Notes: generated by a model not told the origin, from the letters alone. Counted from the stretch's first letter, positions 40,809-50,705 are shown. The stretch is DNA of 64,000 nt from JBBQRS01 sp038214535 (GCA_038214535.1 JBBQRS010000010.1:1-64000); one strand, 5' to 3'. A program made the numbers and translations.

Positions 40809-42179
40809 TCAATGGCAAATGTTCATATCGGTCAGCGCCTGATTGGCGCGATCTGCCAGAGCAGTGTGCCGGGCAGGCTTGTTTTTTACCGGGGGGGCCA
40901 GCTCGGGCAGAAGCCCGAAATTGGCTTTCATGGGTTGAAAGGCTTTGAGCTCGGCATGAGTAATGTAGTGAAACAACGCGCCCATCATGGTGGTTTCGGG
41001 CAACGTTAACGGCGCTTCACCGGCGACGACTTTGGCCGCGTTGACCCCGGCCAGCCAGCCGCCCGCAGTCGAACCGACGTATCCTTCCGTGCCGGTGATC
41101 TGACCGGCGAAGAACAGGTCATCCCGGTCGCGCCATTGCAGCGTTGGGCGCAGCAGCGCGGGGCTGTTGATGAAGATGTTGCGGTGCATCTGCCCGAAAC
41201 GCACGAACTCTGCATCGGCCAGCCCAGGGATCATCTTCAAGACCCGTTCCTGATCGCCCCACTTCATATTAGTCTGAAAGCCGACCATGTTGTAAAGAGC
41301 GCCGGCGAGGTTGTCCTGGCGTAACTGGACGACCGCGAAGGGCCAGCGCCCGGTGCGCGGATTGGTCAGCCCGACGGGACGCATCGGCCCGTAAGCAAGC
41401 GCCATCGGGTCGCGTGCGGCCAGTACCTCGATCGGCAGACAGCCTTCGAAGTAACGGCGTGATTCTTCATCTTGCTCGAACTGGCGCAGGCTGATCTTCT
41501 CTGCGGTGTTCACCGCTTCCACGAAAGCGAGGTAATCCTCGCGGTTCATGGGGCAGTTGATGTAGTCGCCTTCATCTTCCGAGACGGTTTCTGCGCCCTC
41601 ACTGGTTCGGGAACGATTATAGCGGTTGGCGCGAAAGGCGATCTCCATGTCAATGCCATCGGCGGCCACGATCGGGGCCATCGCGTCGAAGAAGTGGAGA
41701 TAATCCTGCCCGGCAAGGGTGCGGATGGCTTCGGCAAAGAGATGTGACGTCAGCGGCCCGGTCGCGACAATCGTGGGTCTATCGGTGGGAATGGCGGCGA
41801 TCTCGGCGCGCCGGATTTCGATATTGGGGTGGTTGCTGAGGCGCTCGGTCACCAGGGCGGAGAAGGCGTCGCGATCTACCGCAAGGGCCGCGCCCGCGGG
41901 CAATGCCACCGCGTCGGCGCAGGCGATATTGATGGAATCCAACCGACGCAACTCGGTCTTGAGCAATCCCATCGCGCGATCGGGGGCGTTGGAGCCGAAA
42001 CTGTTGGAGCAAACGAGTTCCGCAAATTGGCCGCTCTGGTGGGCCGGTGTGGTCTGTTCAGGGCGCATCTCGTAGAGCAGCACGCGCATACTTCGTTGCG
42101 CTGCTTGCCAGGCTGCTTCCGAACCGGCTAACCCTGCGCCGATGACGACAATATCGGCGCGGTCTTGCTCACTACTCAC
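40809..42179 (-). CDS. trmFO: Methylenetetrahydrofolate-tRNA-(uracil-5-)-methyltransferase TrmFO
   Basis: The 456-residue flavoenzyme begins with the FAD-binding IVVIGAGLAGSEAAW. It contains the family motifs CSNSFGSN, MNREDYLAFVEAV, RPVGLTNPRTGRWPFAVVQLRQDN and GQITGTEGYVGSTAGGWLAG. TrmFO makes ribothymidine at tRNA position 54 using folate. The GTG start follows GGAGGAG by five bases; the frame extends 30 codons further without homology. It is divergent from pdp and has its own promoter. Confidence 0.94.
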   Translation of the reverse strand: MSSEQDRADIVVIGAGLAGSEAAWQAAQRSMRVLLYEMRPEQTTPAHQSGQFAELVCSNSFGSNAPDRAMGLLKTELRRLDSINIACADAVALPAGAALAVDRDAFSALVTERLSNHPNIEIRRAEIAAIPTDRPTIVATGPLTSHLFAEAIRTLAGQDYLHFFDAMAPIVAADGIDMEIAFRANRYNRSRTSEGAETVSEDEGDYINCPMNREDYLAFVEAVNTAEKISLRQFEQDEESRRYFEGCLPIEVLAARDPMALAYGPMRPVGLTNPRTGRWPFAVVQLRQDNLAGALYNMVGFQTNMKWGDQERVLKMIPGLADAEFVRFGQMHRNIFINSPALLRPTLQWRDRDDLFFAGQITGTEGYVGSTAGGWLAGVNAAKVVAGEAPLTLPETTMMGALFHYITHAELKAFQPMKANFGLLPELAPPVKNKPARHTALADRANQALTDMNICH

Positions 42180-42215
42180 GTTCGCTCCTCCGTGGCATCC
42201 ATTGATCGCGCGTAG

Positions 42216-42244
42216 ATTGTACGCCACACGCGCGTAATAGTCAA
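42216..42244 (-). promoter_or_regulatory. Promoter of trmFO
   Basis: On the minus strand TTGACT (42239-42244) and TACAAT (42216-42221) are 17 bases apart. Confidence 0.7.
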
Positions 42245-42282
42245 TATTTGTAACGCGCGGCCCTTGCAATGTGGTGATACCA

Positions 42283-42312
42283 TTGTGGCGTGAGAAGCTC
42301 TTGTGGTATAGT
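42283..42312 (+). promoter_or_regulatory. Promoter of pdp, predicting a leaderless transcript
   Basis: TTGTGG (42283-42288) and TATAGT (42307-42312) are 18 bases apart. The ATG begins eight bases after the -10, where transcription itself would start. Confidence 0.5.
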
Positions 42313-42319
42313 GGCGACT

Positions 42320-43642
42320 ATGCGAGCCGTAGATATTATCACCCGAAAACGTGACGGACACCGGTTGACCAAGGAAGAGATCGAGTTCTTCATCAACGGG
42401 TATGTCAGCGGCAGCATCCCGGATTACCAGGCCGCAGCATGGGCGATGGCCGTGCTGTTCCAGGGTATGACCGCGGATGAGACGGCCGATCTGACGGAAG
42501 CGATGGCCTTCTCTGGCGATACCCTCGACCTGCATGATGTCGCCCCCCTGATCGTGGATAAGCATTCGTCGGGCGGTGTGGGGGACAAGACCACGTTGGT
42601 CGTCGGGCCGATGGTGGCAAGCCGGGACGTGCCTGTCGGCAAGATGTCCGGGCGCGGGCTGTCGTTTTCGGGCGGCACGTTGGACAAGTTGGAGTCTATT
42701 CCGGGGTTCCGAACCAACCTGTCCATGGCAGAATTCAAACGCCAGCTTGCGGAAGTCGGGTTGGTTGTGTCGGGCCAGACGCAGGAGTTGGCCCCCGCGG
42801 ACGGCAAGCTCTACGCGCTGCGCGACGTGACCGGCACCGTGCCCAGCCCCCCGCTGATTGCCGGTTCGATCATGTCGAAGAAGATCGCCTCCGGCGCAGA
42901 CGCCATCGTGTTGGATGTGAAGGCGGGCAAGGGCGCGTTTGTCGAACGGGTCTCGGAAGCCGTTGAACTCGCGCAATTGATGGTGGACATCGGGCTGAAG
43001 CTGGGCCGGCGGATGACAGCCGTCATCGGCGATATGAGCCAACCGCTGGGGCTGGCCGCGGGGAACGCGCTGGAAGTCGCTGAAGCAATTGAGACGCTTC
43101 AGGGCGCAGGCCCCGAGGATTTTCGCCGGCACTGCATTGACGTGGCCGGTGAGATGTTGCTGATCGCAGATAAGGCTCCCGACGCGGAAACGGCGCGGGC
43201 AATGGCCGAAGAGACGTTGACGGATGGTTCGGCCTGGCGCAAGTTTCGCGAGTTTGTCGCAGCGCAGGGTGGGAATCTGGCAGCGGTGGATGATCCATCC
43301 CTGCTTCCCGCCGCGCCGCTGATTGAGCCGCTGGTTGCCGAACGCAGCGGGTATCTTGCGGAGCTTGACGCTCGCGAGGTGGGCTATGCCGTGGTGGAAC
43401 TGGGCGGGGGACGCGAGCGCAAGGGCGATCCGGTTGATCCGGCGGTGGGGGTGGTGCTGGCCCAAGGCGCAAAAGTTGGCAACGCTGTTGACACCGGAGA
43501 CCCGTTGATGTGGATTCACGCACGCGACGCCGAAAGTCTTGCGGTCGCCAAAGCGCGGTTGCGGGCCGCGGTGCGTATAACCGATGATCCGGTCGAGCCG
43601 CCGCCATTAATTTACACCACCATTCGTAGCAACCCGACCTGA
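42320..43642 (+). CDS. pdp: Pyrimidine-nucleoside (thymidine) phosphorylase
   Basis: The 440-residue protein has the family signature SGRGLSFSGGTLDKLESIPG, the phosphate-binding DKHSSGGVGDKTT, and the C-terminal domain with IHARD. It splits thymidine or uridine with phosphate in nucleoside salvage. MRAVDIITRKRDGHRLTKEEI is the normal start, so ATG 42320 is chosen. There is no clear Shine-Dalgarno, which fits a leaderless message. The stop is one base from the stop of the converging lipoprotein gene. Confidence 0.92.
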   Translation: MRAVDIITRKRDGHRLTKEEIEFFINGYVSGSIPDYQAAAWAMAVLFQGMTADETADLTEAMAFSGDTLDLHDVAPLIVDKHSSGGVGDKTTLVVGPMVASRDVPVGKMSGRGLSFSGGTLDKLESIPGFRTNLSMAEFKRQLAEVGLVVSGQTQELAPADGKLYALRDVTGTVPSPPLIAGSIMSKKIASGADAIVLDVKAGKGAFVERVSEAVELAQLMVDIGLKLGRRMTAVIGDMSQPLGLAAGNALEVAEAIETLQGAGPEDFRRHCIDVAGEMLLIADKAPDAETARAMAEETLTDGSAWRKFREFVAAQGGNLAAVDDPSLLPAAPLIEPLVAERSGYLAELDAREVGYAVVELGGGRERKGDPVDPAVGVVLAQGAKVGNAVDTGDPLMWIHARDAESLAVAKARLRAAVRITDDPVEPPPLIYTTIRSNPT

Positions 43643-43643
43643 C

Positions 43644-44633
43644 TCACGGTTGCGTCGTATCCTCATCGGCGCGCCAGCCAGCCCCAATATAGCGCAGCCA
43701 GTGCATCTGCGCCTCCGGGGGATGCCCGGCGAGGATCTGCGCTACGCCTGTCCGGGTCGGCTGGCCTGTAGCGTCAACTGCGGCTGCAATCGCGTCGAGC
43801 GCAACGACAGCAGCTTGCCGGGCCGCCTGTTGATGGTATGCTTCGGAATCGTCGCCCTGCCCCGCCGAGGGACCACAGCCGAGCGCCAGAACCCCCTCTG
43901 CGGCTGAGCCTGCCAGATCTCCGAACCATGATTGCGCCATGTCGGGGCCGCCGATCAGCGTACCACTCCATCCTGCCGACCGCCATCCTTGCAGGTCATA
44001 CGCCGCCGCTTCCGCTTCGCCTGTGTAAATCACGACGGATGTTGGGGGTGGAGTTCCGGTGCTGGCTCCACCGTAAAGCCAGCGCGTCGCTTGCGGCCTT
44101 ACGGTGCTGAGCGCAGCCGCTAATGCATTCTCCGGACCGGCAATGATGATGCTATCCCCTGCCTCTATTGCTCGCTCAAGCAGCGCCTCCGCAAGCGCGT
44201 GTGTCGCCGGACAGAGGTTAGTCACGCCGTCTAATTTCGCGATGGGGGCGCTGCCGATCATAGCAATGTTAGCGTCTGCGAGGATGGGTGTTGCGGTTTC
44301 AAGCGTCGCAGCAGTCCACGGGCCAAGCACCGCGACAACTTCCGGGTCGCGCGCCAATATCCGCGCCTGCGCGCCGGCTTCTGGGCCGTAGGCTTCGTCG
44401 TTCAGAGCGACGAGCGCCACACGGTATGCGCCGAGCGTCCCGTCGGTATTGGCAACATCAATGGCGCTGCGAATTTCCGGGAGCATCGCATACCCGAGCG
44501 GGCGGCCTAATCCCTCAAACGGTGCAATCAGGCCAATTTTCACGACCGGAGCCGCGGCGCCGATGGGGACACACCCACTTAATAAGGATGCCAGCAGGAG
44601 AAGTAAGAGCCACCCGGTGGGACGCCGCGCCAT
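43644..44633 (-). CDS. Solute-binding lipoprotein (Leu/Ile/Val-binding-like, periplasmic-binding fold type I)
   Basis: The 329-residue precursor has a lipobox LLSGC (Cys21). The domain begins VVKIGLIAPFEGLGRPLGYAMLPEIRSAIDVAN and continues with PEVVAVLGPWTAATLETATPILADANIAMIGSAP, typical of ligand-binding proteins of branched-chain amino acid or amide transporters. No permease or ATPase genes are nearby, so it may be a sensor or an orphan component. It starts two bases after mltG and is last in the alaS run. Confidence 0.75.
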   Translation of the reverse strand: MARRPTGWLLLLLLASLLSGCVPIGAAAPVVKIGLIAPFEGLGRPLGYAMLPEIRSAIDVANTDGTLGAYRVALVALNDEAYGPEAGAQARILARDPEVVAVLGPWTAATLETATPILADANIAMIGSAPIAKLDGVTNLCPATHALAEALLERAIEAGDSIIIAGPENALAAALSTVRPQATRWLYGGASTGTPPPTSVVIYTGEAEAAAYDLQGWRSAGWSGTLIGGPDMAQSWFGDLAGSAAEGVLALGCGPSAGQGDDSEAYHQQAARQAAVVALDAIAAAVDATGQPTRTGVAQILAGHPPEAQMHWLRYIGAGWRADEDTTQP

Positions 44634-44635
44634 GG

Positions 44636-45844
44636 CTATTGATAACGGCCGATGTTCGCCTGGTGTTCGGCCAGCGTTTCGGCGAAGACGTGCCGCCCGT
44701 CACCGGTACCGAGGAAGAAGCAGTATTGCGTCTGCGCCGGGTTGGCGGCTGCCTCGATGGCCGAAATGCCCGGGCTGGCGATGGGGCTGGGCGGCAACCC
44801 AGGATGCAGATAGGTGTTATACGGCGACTCAACCTGCTGATAGGCTTCCACCGAAGGTGGCTTCCACCACCATTCGCCGGGGCGACCCGCGGCGTATTGC
44901 ACGGTCGGGTCGGCTTGCAGGTAGGCCCCGCCGGTCTCCTGGCTGCACGCGCCGCTGATACGGTTCCAATAGACGCTGGCGATGATGGGCCGCTCATCCG
45001 CCTGGGTGGCTTCGCGTTCGACGATGGAGGCCATCGTGATGACCTGCTGCATCCCGCGCCCCGCCTGATCCGCGCCGGCCATGATTTCCGGCGTCACGCG
45101 TTGCCCGAAATTGTCCAACATGCGCGTCAATAGATCGGTCGGTGTGGCGGGTGCGGGCAGCCGATAGGTATCCGGGAAGAGGAAACCTTCCAGCGTTGAA
45201 AGACCGGCAGGGATGAGGGGGTAGTCGCCGAGCGCCTGGGCCGAGGCGCTGCCGCCTTTCACGAGCGCCAGGAACGCCTCGCCGTCCAGGATGCCCTGGA
45301 CGTTCATCATGTCTGCAACTTCCTCCGCGCGCATCCCTTCTGGGATAGTCACAATTACCTCTTCCACGCGGGCCTGCTGCAAGCGCTGCGCGATTTCGGG
45401 CATGGATAGGTTTGCCGCGAGTTCGAAGGTCCCGGCTGCCAGGCGGCGATCAATGCCGTGGTAGCGCATATAGAGCCGGAAGATGTCGGCATCTTTGATC
45501 ATGCCGTCTTCCTGAAGCCGCGCGGTCACGGACGCGGCCGTTTCGCCGGGGTTGATTTCAAACAATCGCGGGGTCCCATCGGTGCTCGCGGCTGCCTCCA
45601 CCACGGGCGACTGCATTTGCAGGTAGAAGCCCAGGGCGCGTTGCTCCAGGATGTCGGGGCTTAATTCCAGCGGTTGTTCCGACGTGGGACGCAACAGGGC
45701 TACCTTGGGCGTTTCAGGGGTATCGTTCCACTGCGCCTGCACGAAGCTGACCATGATGAACCCGAGGAGCGCCAACGCGGCAAAGGGAACGAGAAACACC
45801 AGCCCGCGCAAGGTGAAATGCAGGATTCGCTGAATGGCTCTCAC
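44636..45844 (-). CDS. mltG: Endolytic murein transglycosylase MltG
   Basis: The 402-residue protein has one N-terminal membrane segment (about 12-36), a LysM-like part (INPGETAASVTARLQEDGMI) and the YceG catalytic domain. Glu276 in MASIVEREA is the catalytic acid. LEGFLFPDTYRLP and SPYNTYLHPGLPPSPIASPG are typical. MltG cuts nascent glycan strands and sets their length. Its ATG overlaps the ruvX stop by four bases. Confidence 0.93.
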   Translation of the reverse strand: MRAIQRILHFTLRGLVFLVPFAALALLGFIMVSFVQAQWNDTPETPKVALLRPTSEQPLELSPDILEQRALGFYLQMQSPVVEAAASTDGTPRLFEINPGETAASVTARLQEDGMIKDADIFRLYMRYHGIDRRLAAGTFELAANLSMPEIAQRLQQARVEEVIVTIPEGMRAEEVADMMNVQGILDGEAFLALVKGGSASAQALGDYPLIPAGLSTLEGFLFPDTYRLPAPATPTDLLTRMLDNFGQRVTPEIMAGADQAGRGMQQVITMASIVEREATQADERPIIASVYWNRISGACSQETGGAYLQADPTVQYAAGRPGEWWWKPPSVEAYQQVESPYNTYLHPGLPPSPIASPGISAIEAAANPAQTQYCFFLGTGDGRHVFAETLAEHQANIGRYQ

Positions 45845-46323
45845 AGTTCCTCCCCCGATGCACTCGACAGCGCCTCTACACGGTTGGCCGCCCGGCGCAC
45901 ATCCAGGAAACTTTCAAGGATGAGCGCTGCGGCTGCGGCGTCTACGCCGGTGCGGCCACTGGCGACCCCGGCGATTTGCAGCGCATCGTGTGTAGAAAGG
46001 GTCTCATCCCAGAATGCAACCGGGACCGTCAGGTAACCTGCGAGGCGACCCGCATAACGCCTGACCCAGCGCGCCTGTGCAGAAGGTTCGTCCCCGCTGC
46101 TGTCGGGCAGCCCAACTAGGACGCCCACCGCCTTTTCCCTGACAACCAACGCCGCGATGGCCGCGTAATCTTCGGCGCGGGTCTGGGCACGGGCCAGGGT
46201 GGTCAACGGGGTTGCCAACATCCCGAGCTCATCGCACACGGCCACGCCATGTCGGGCCTGGCCGAGGTCGAGGCCGAGCAAGCGCCCGGCCGGCAGATCA
46301 AAGGGGTTACTGAGCAGCGCCAT
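45841..46323 (-). CDS. ruvX: RuvX/YqgF family Holliday-junction resolvase-like protein
   Basis: The 160-residue RNase H-fold protein has LLGLDLGQARHGVAVCDELG at the start, VGLPDSSGDEPSAQARWVRRYAGRL, WDETLSTHDA and a closing AAAALILESFLD. These are the expected acidic active-site motifs of the family, which processes the 5' end of pre-16S rRNA or resolves DNA junctions. The ATG at 46323 is preferred to a TTG at 46344 that would overlap the previous gene and has no ribosome site. Confidence 0.9.
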   Translation of the reverse strand: MALLSNPFDLPAGRLLGLDLGQARHGVAVCDELGMLATPLTTLARAQTRAEDYAAIAALVVREKAVGVLVGLPDSSGDEPSAQARWVRRYAGRLAGYLTVPVAFWDETLSTHDALQIAGVASGRTGVDAAAAALILESFLDVRRAANRVEALSSASGEEL

Positions 46324-46340
46324 AGGTATTGTGCCGCCTC

Positions 46341-47939
46341 TCAACGCTGCTGAGCCAACTGGGCGGCCGTGTCCCAGTCAATGTTGACCCGGATGCGCCA
46401 GGGCGCGAGAGGTAAGTTGGTGGGCACGATGTAGGGCAGCCAGTCCGGACCCAGATGGATCTCCGGGGGTTCGACCGGAGAGAAGCGTTTCATTAATTCA
46501 GCGCTGGCCTCTTCCGGCGACATGCCGAGCACGGCATTGCGCACAGCGCGCTTGTCAAGCGCATTGAGCAGCATACCATCGGCGGTGATGCTGAAGCTGA
46601 CCGTTTGCGGATCTTTGACGGTGACGCCGCCCGGAATGTAACGCAGCGTATCGGAAATCAGGCGCGTGCCGGGGGGCATTGCGTCTTGCAAACGCCCAAG
46701 GGCCACGGCCTTACCCGCCTCCGTGTCTACCACCAGACCGACGGCCTGCACACTCATATTCAGGAAAAGGTCCGGCGAAACTTCGCCGACAAACGGCGCG
46801 AACGTGGGCGACAGGGCGAGAAAAGACACCGTCTCCGGCGGGATGAAGCTGCCGGGTTCCAGTTTCTCGTTGAGCTGCTCGTAGGCTTGTTCTTTCAATT
46901 TCTCGAACAGTTCCGCCTGGAGGCGTTCTTTGTCTTCTTCGGCGACGACACCGACCTGGGCGGTGGTGCCGCCGCCGGTGGGCGCATTGTTGGTGACGAA
47001 CACGGAGAGAGATAACGGGCCATCCACCCGGTTGATCGTTCCGGCGCGGGCGTTGCCTGTGGGGCCAGGCAGCACAGCCTCGATGGGCACTTCGGCTCGT
47101 CCATTGGCGACAAGCGGCGCGTCAATGGTGGTTACAAAGCGCGCATCGTTTCCCGTAGCCGTCGAAACCACCGTGCCGGCCGGAACCGTAATAGGCGCGC
47201 TGGTGCGGTTGACGAACAGCGCCTGGCCGCGCGCCTTGCCTGCGGCTTCCATGCTTCGCCCCGTTGTCTTCGTGCGCGCTTCGCCCGACACCTGCGTGCT
47301 GAGCACACGCGCCGGAACCACACCCGTCTCCGCGTCAGCCTTGCCATCCTTAACGGCCAACAGTGAGACGGTCACCTGAGTGGGGTCAGAGGCCGGCGCG
47401 ACGGTGATGGTCGCGCTGGGCACCAGGAGAATGAATGCCCCTACCAGCGACGCCAACAGGCCCGCCAGGACGATCACAAGAAGCAGGGTCGTCCACCACG
47501 GACTTGCGCCGCGCGCGAATGAACGCGTGAAGGGGGTTGGGCGAAATCCTGTCGGGGAATGGGGGCCAAGAATGCCGGAATCGGGCGGCGGGATCACCGC
47601 GGCCTCGCGCGCCTGAAGCGTCTTGAGATGCCCGTCATCCGGCAACTTGCGCCAGCGGGCGCGTTCGGCGCGCGCCACGGCGCGAAACGTGCTGATGCCC
47701 TCGGCGGCGGCCGCAGCCCGCAGTTCGGGGTCGGCCGTCACCAACGCCAGCCCGACGCCGGCTGCCCTGGCCTCGCGTCGCAAGAGGCGGAGGTCAATCG
47801 GGCTGAGATGGAAACGCGGCGGCGCCACAAACAGCAAGCGCGCCGCGCCATCTTGCGGATTGGCTACCGATGTATGAATCCGCGCGAGTAAGCCGGGCAG
47901 CGCAGCGCCGGAAGATAGGTGAACCGTATCGGTCATCAT
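46341..47939 (-). CDS. Membrane protein with baseplate-J-like domain
   Basis: Of 532 residues, 1-145 are cytoplasmic and end in a Pro-rich stretch. A membrane segment follows (about 150-173). The outside part contains a region like phage baseplate protein J (PAGTVVSTATGNDARFVT, GNARAGTINRVDGPL, NNAPTGGGTTAQVGVV). A helical segment (EEDKERLQAELFEKLKEQAYEQL) and a beta-rich end follow. I recall similar proteins annotated as baseplate J family in Chloroflexota, with unknown role. Its place between alaS and ruvX-mltG suggests an envelope function. The ATG follows the alaS stop directly. Confidence 0.65.
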   Translation of the reverse strand: MMTDTVHLSSGAALPGLLARIHTSVANPQDGAARLLFVAPPRFHLSPIDLRLLRREARAAGVGLALVTADPELRAAAAAEGISTFRAVARAERARWRKLPDDGHLKTLQAREAAVIPPPDSGILGPHSPTGFRPTPFTRSFARGASPWWTTLLLVIVLAGLLASLVGAFILLVPSATITVAPASDPTQVTVSLLAVKDGKADAETGVVPARVLSTQVSGEARTKTTGRSMEAAGKARGQALFVNRTSAPITVPAGTVVSTATGNDARFVTTIDAPLVANGRAEVPIEAVLPGPTGNARAGTINRVDGPLSLSVFVTNNAPTGGGTTAQVGVVAEEDKERLQAELFEKLKEQAYEQLNEKLEPGSFIPPETVSFLALSPTFAPFVGEVSPDLFLNMSVQAVGLVVDTEAGKAVALGRLQDAMPPGTRLISDTLRYIPGGVTVKDPQTVSFSITADGMLLNALDKRAVRNAVLGMSPEEASAELMKRFSPVEPPEIHLGPDWLPYIVPTNLPLAPWRIRVNIDWDTAAQLAQQR

Positions 47940-50705
47940 TTAGTCGAGCTTCTGACCTGCCAGTTGTTGTCGAACCAAGTCGGGAACGCGGCTCAGTGCT
48001 TCGGGTAGTTTATCCGCGTCGCGCCCACCGGCCTGACCCAGCGTCGGCTTACCGCCGCCCCCGCCGCCCACGGTCTTCGCGATCGCCCTTACCAGGGTGC
48101 CCGCGTGCGCGCCTTGCTGAACGGCGTCATCGGTGGCCGCAACAATGAGTTGCGGCTTTCCATCAACGACGGTTGCAAGAACGATGATGGACGCGCCCAA
48201 CTCACCGCGCAGGCGGTCGCTGACTTCTCTCAGCGTGTCGGCATTGGCGTCGGGCAGTTCGGCTGCGACCACGGCAATCCCGTTGATTTGCACCGCGTTC
48301 TGCGCCAGCCCGCTCGCCTGCCCGAGCGCCGTCTGCGCCCGCAAACGCGCGATCTCTTTCTGCGCCGCATGGAGCTCGCCGCGCAGCGATTCGATGACGG
48401 TCTCCGCCTCGCCTGCCGGCGCGTGTAACGTCGTGGCAATGCGGTCCAGCAGGTTTAAGTTCCGCCGGGCGTACTCCAGCGCCGCGTGTCCCGTGATCGC
48501 CTCGATGCGGCGCACCCCCGCGCCGACGCTCTCTTCCGAGACAATCCGGAACAGGCCAATCTGTCCCGTGTGATCTACGTGCGTGCCGCCGCATAGCTCC
48601 TTGCTATATTCATCGCCCTGCTCGCCGATCTTGACGACGCGCACTTCGTCGCCGTACTTCTCGGTGAAGAGCGCGATCGCGCCATCCGCCACGGCATTCC
48701 GATAGGATGATTGATTGGCATGTACCGGTGCATCCATCAAGACGGCTTCGTTGATAGAACGCTCGATCGCGTCCAATTGTTCCTGCGTCAGGGCCACGGG
48801 ATGCGTGAAATCGAAGCGCAGGCGGTCGGGCGCAACGACGGAACCGGCCTGTTGCACGTGCTTGCCGAGAATCTTGCGCAATTCATGATCGAGCAAGTGC
48901 GTGGCGGTATGATTCCGGCGCACATCCATGCGGCGAGACCGGTCTATGGCCGTCAATGCCGGTGAGCCAACGGTTGGGGTTCCCTGGATTACTTCCCCGA
49001 TGTGTACGATCAGACCCGGCACGGGGCGGCGCACATCCTGGACGCGGATTTCCCAGGCGGCAGCGCTGTCGGGCGCCGAAACGATCTTGCCGGTGTCCGA
49101 AACCTGCCCGCCCGATTCGAGGTAGAAGTTTGTCTCGGGCAAAACGACTTCGACAGGGTCTCCAATCTGAACGGATGGCACGGTTGCGCCTTGCGCGATT
49201 AAGCCTACAATCGTGGTCGGTTGCGGCGCATCGGTCATGTATTCGTGCGCGACGCCTGCCGGGCCGACGACGCCAGCGGCGCGCAGCTTTTGCAGCAGAT
49301 CCAGATAGACCTGCGACCCTTCGGTTGACCCCGCGGCGAACTGCGCCGAAGATCGGCCGCGCTCGCGTTGGCCCAACATGGCCGCCTTGAAGCCGTCCAT
49401 GTCCACTGTCATGTCGTTTTCACGCGCCATGTCCTGCGTGAGGTCCAGCGGGAAACCGTGCGTGTCGTAGAGGCGGAACGCCTCGTCGCCGGGAATCACC
49501 TGCTCGCCCCGGCGCTTGAGATCGGCGATCAGGCTTTCCAGGATGGCGATGCCCGCGGTCAGCGTCTGGCTGAACCGCGCTTCTTCCTGTTCGATGGTCG
49601 CCAGGATGAAGTCTTGCCGTTGGCGCAACTCGGTATAGTGGTCGCCCATGCTTTCGATAACAATTCTGGCGACTTCCGTCAGGAATGGCTCCGTGAATCC
49701 CAGCATCCGCCCGTGCCGCGCCGCGCGCCGGAGGATCAGGCGCAGGACGTAGCCGCGCCCTTCGTTGGATGGCAACACGCCGTCGCCGATCAGGAACGTG
49801 ATCGCACGGCCATGGTCGGCGATGACCCGATAGGAGATGATGTGGGCCTCACGTTCGGCATCCGTCGTACCCAACAGCTCCTGCGTTCGCCGGATGATGG
49901 GCAAGAAAAGATCGTTGTCGTAATTCGTCTTCACGTTCTGGAGCACGCTGACAATTCGCTCGAAGCCCATGCCGGTGTCGACGTGTTTGCTCGGCAGCGG
50001 CGTTAACTTGCCATTCGCATCCCGGTTATACTGGATGAACACCAGATTCCACAGCTCGATATACCGTCGGCAGTCCCCATTGACGCGGCAGACGTGACCG
50101 GGTACGTCCTGGCGGTCACATGCGTGCAGTCCCATGTCCATGTGGATTTCGCTGCACGGCCCGCAAGGTCCCGTATCGCCCATTTCCCAGAAGTTGTCTT
50201 TCTGGCCGAAGAAAAGGACTTGCGACGGGGCAATATCGGTTTCACTATGCCAGAAACCGGCGGCCTCGGTGTCTTGCCCCAGGTTGCCCTTATCATCCTC
50301 GAAGACGGTGGCCCAGAGTCGTTCTTTGGGCAAGCCCCAGACCTTTGTGAGCAATTCCCACGCCCATGCAATGGCCTCGCGTTTGTAGTAATCGCCGAAC
50401 GACCAGTTGCCGAGCATCTCGAAGAATGTGTGATGGTACGGAGAGCGCCCCACATCGTCAAGATCGTTGTGCTTGCCGCTGACGCGCATCACCTTCTGCG
50501 CGTCGGCCACGCGTGGCGCATCGGGAACCCGCAAACCGAGGAAAATCTCTTTGAACTGGTTCATCCCGGCGTTGGTGAACAGCAGGGTGGGATCGTCCAT
50601 CGGGGCCAGCGAAGCGCTGGGCACAATCACATGATCTTTGGACGCGAAAAAGTCCAGGAATTGCTGTCGCACCTGCGCACTGGAAGGGTATTCGGTGTTG
50701 CTCAT
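47940..50705 (-). CDS. alaS: Alanine-tRNA ligase
   Basis: The 921-residue class II synthetase begins with the motif 1 region and FTNAGMNQFKEIFLG. It carries the editing-site motifs NHTATHLLDHEL and CGGTHVDHTG, and ends in the C-Ala domain with a run of six glycines (VGGGGGGKPTLGQAGG). It charges tRNA-Ala and edits Ser and Gly mistakes. AGGATG lies eight bases before the ATG. It leads the run to mltG and the binding lipoprotein. Confidence 0.97.
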   Translation of the reverse strand: MSNTEYPSSAQVRQQFLDFFASKDHVIVPSASLAPMDDPTLLFTNAGMNQFKEIFLGLRVPDAPRVADAQKVMRVSGKHNDLDDVGRSPYHHTFFEMLGNWSFGDYYKREAIAWAWELLTKVWGLPKERLWATVFEDDKGNLGQDTEAAGFWHSETDIAPSQVLFFGQKDNFWEMGDTGPCGPCSEIHMDMGLHACDRQDVPGHVCRVNGDCRRYIELWNLVFIQYNRDANGKLTPLPSKHVDTGMGFERIVSVLQNVKTNYDNDLFLPIIRRTQELLGTTDAEREAHIISYRVIADHGRAITFLIGDGVLPSNEGRGYVLRLILRRAARHGRMLGFTEPFLTEVARIVIESMGDHYTELRQRQDFILATIEQEEARFSQTLTAGIAILESLIADLKRRGEQVIPGDEAFRLYDTHGFPLDLTQDMARENDMTVDMDGFKAAMLGQRERGRSSAQFAAGSTEGSQVYLDLLQKLRAAGVVGPAGVAHEYMTDAPQPTTIVGLIAQGATVPSVQIGDPVEVVLPETNFYLESGGQVSDTGKIVSAPDSAAAWEIRVQDVRRPVPGLIVHIGEVIQGTPTVGSPALTAIDRSRRMDVRRNHTATHLLDHELRKILGKHVQQAGSVVAPDRLRFDFTHPVALTQEQLDAIERSINEAVLMDAPVHANQSSYRNAVADGAIALFTEKYGDEVRVVKIGEQGDEYSKELCGGTHVDHTGQIGLFRIVSEESVGAGVRRIEAITGHAALEYARRNLNLLDRIATTLHAPAGEAETVIESLRGELHAAQKEIARLRAQTALGQASGLAQNAVQINGIAVVAAELPDANADTLREVSDRLRGELGASIIVLATVVDGKPQLIVAATDDAVQQGAHAGTLVRAIAKTVGGGGGGKPTLGQAGGRDADKLPEALSRVPDLVRQQLAGQKLD

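Noticed and set aside
42176..43519. Long open frame on the minus strand opposite pdp
   Set aside because: It is the antisense shadow of a strongly supported gene in GC-rich DNA and has no recognisable domain.
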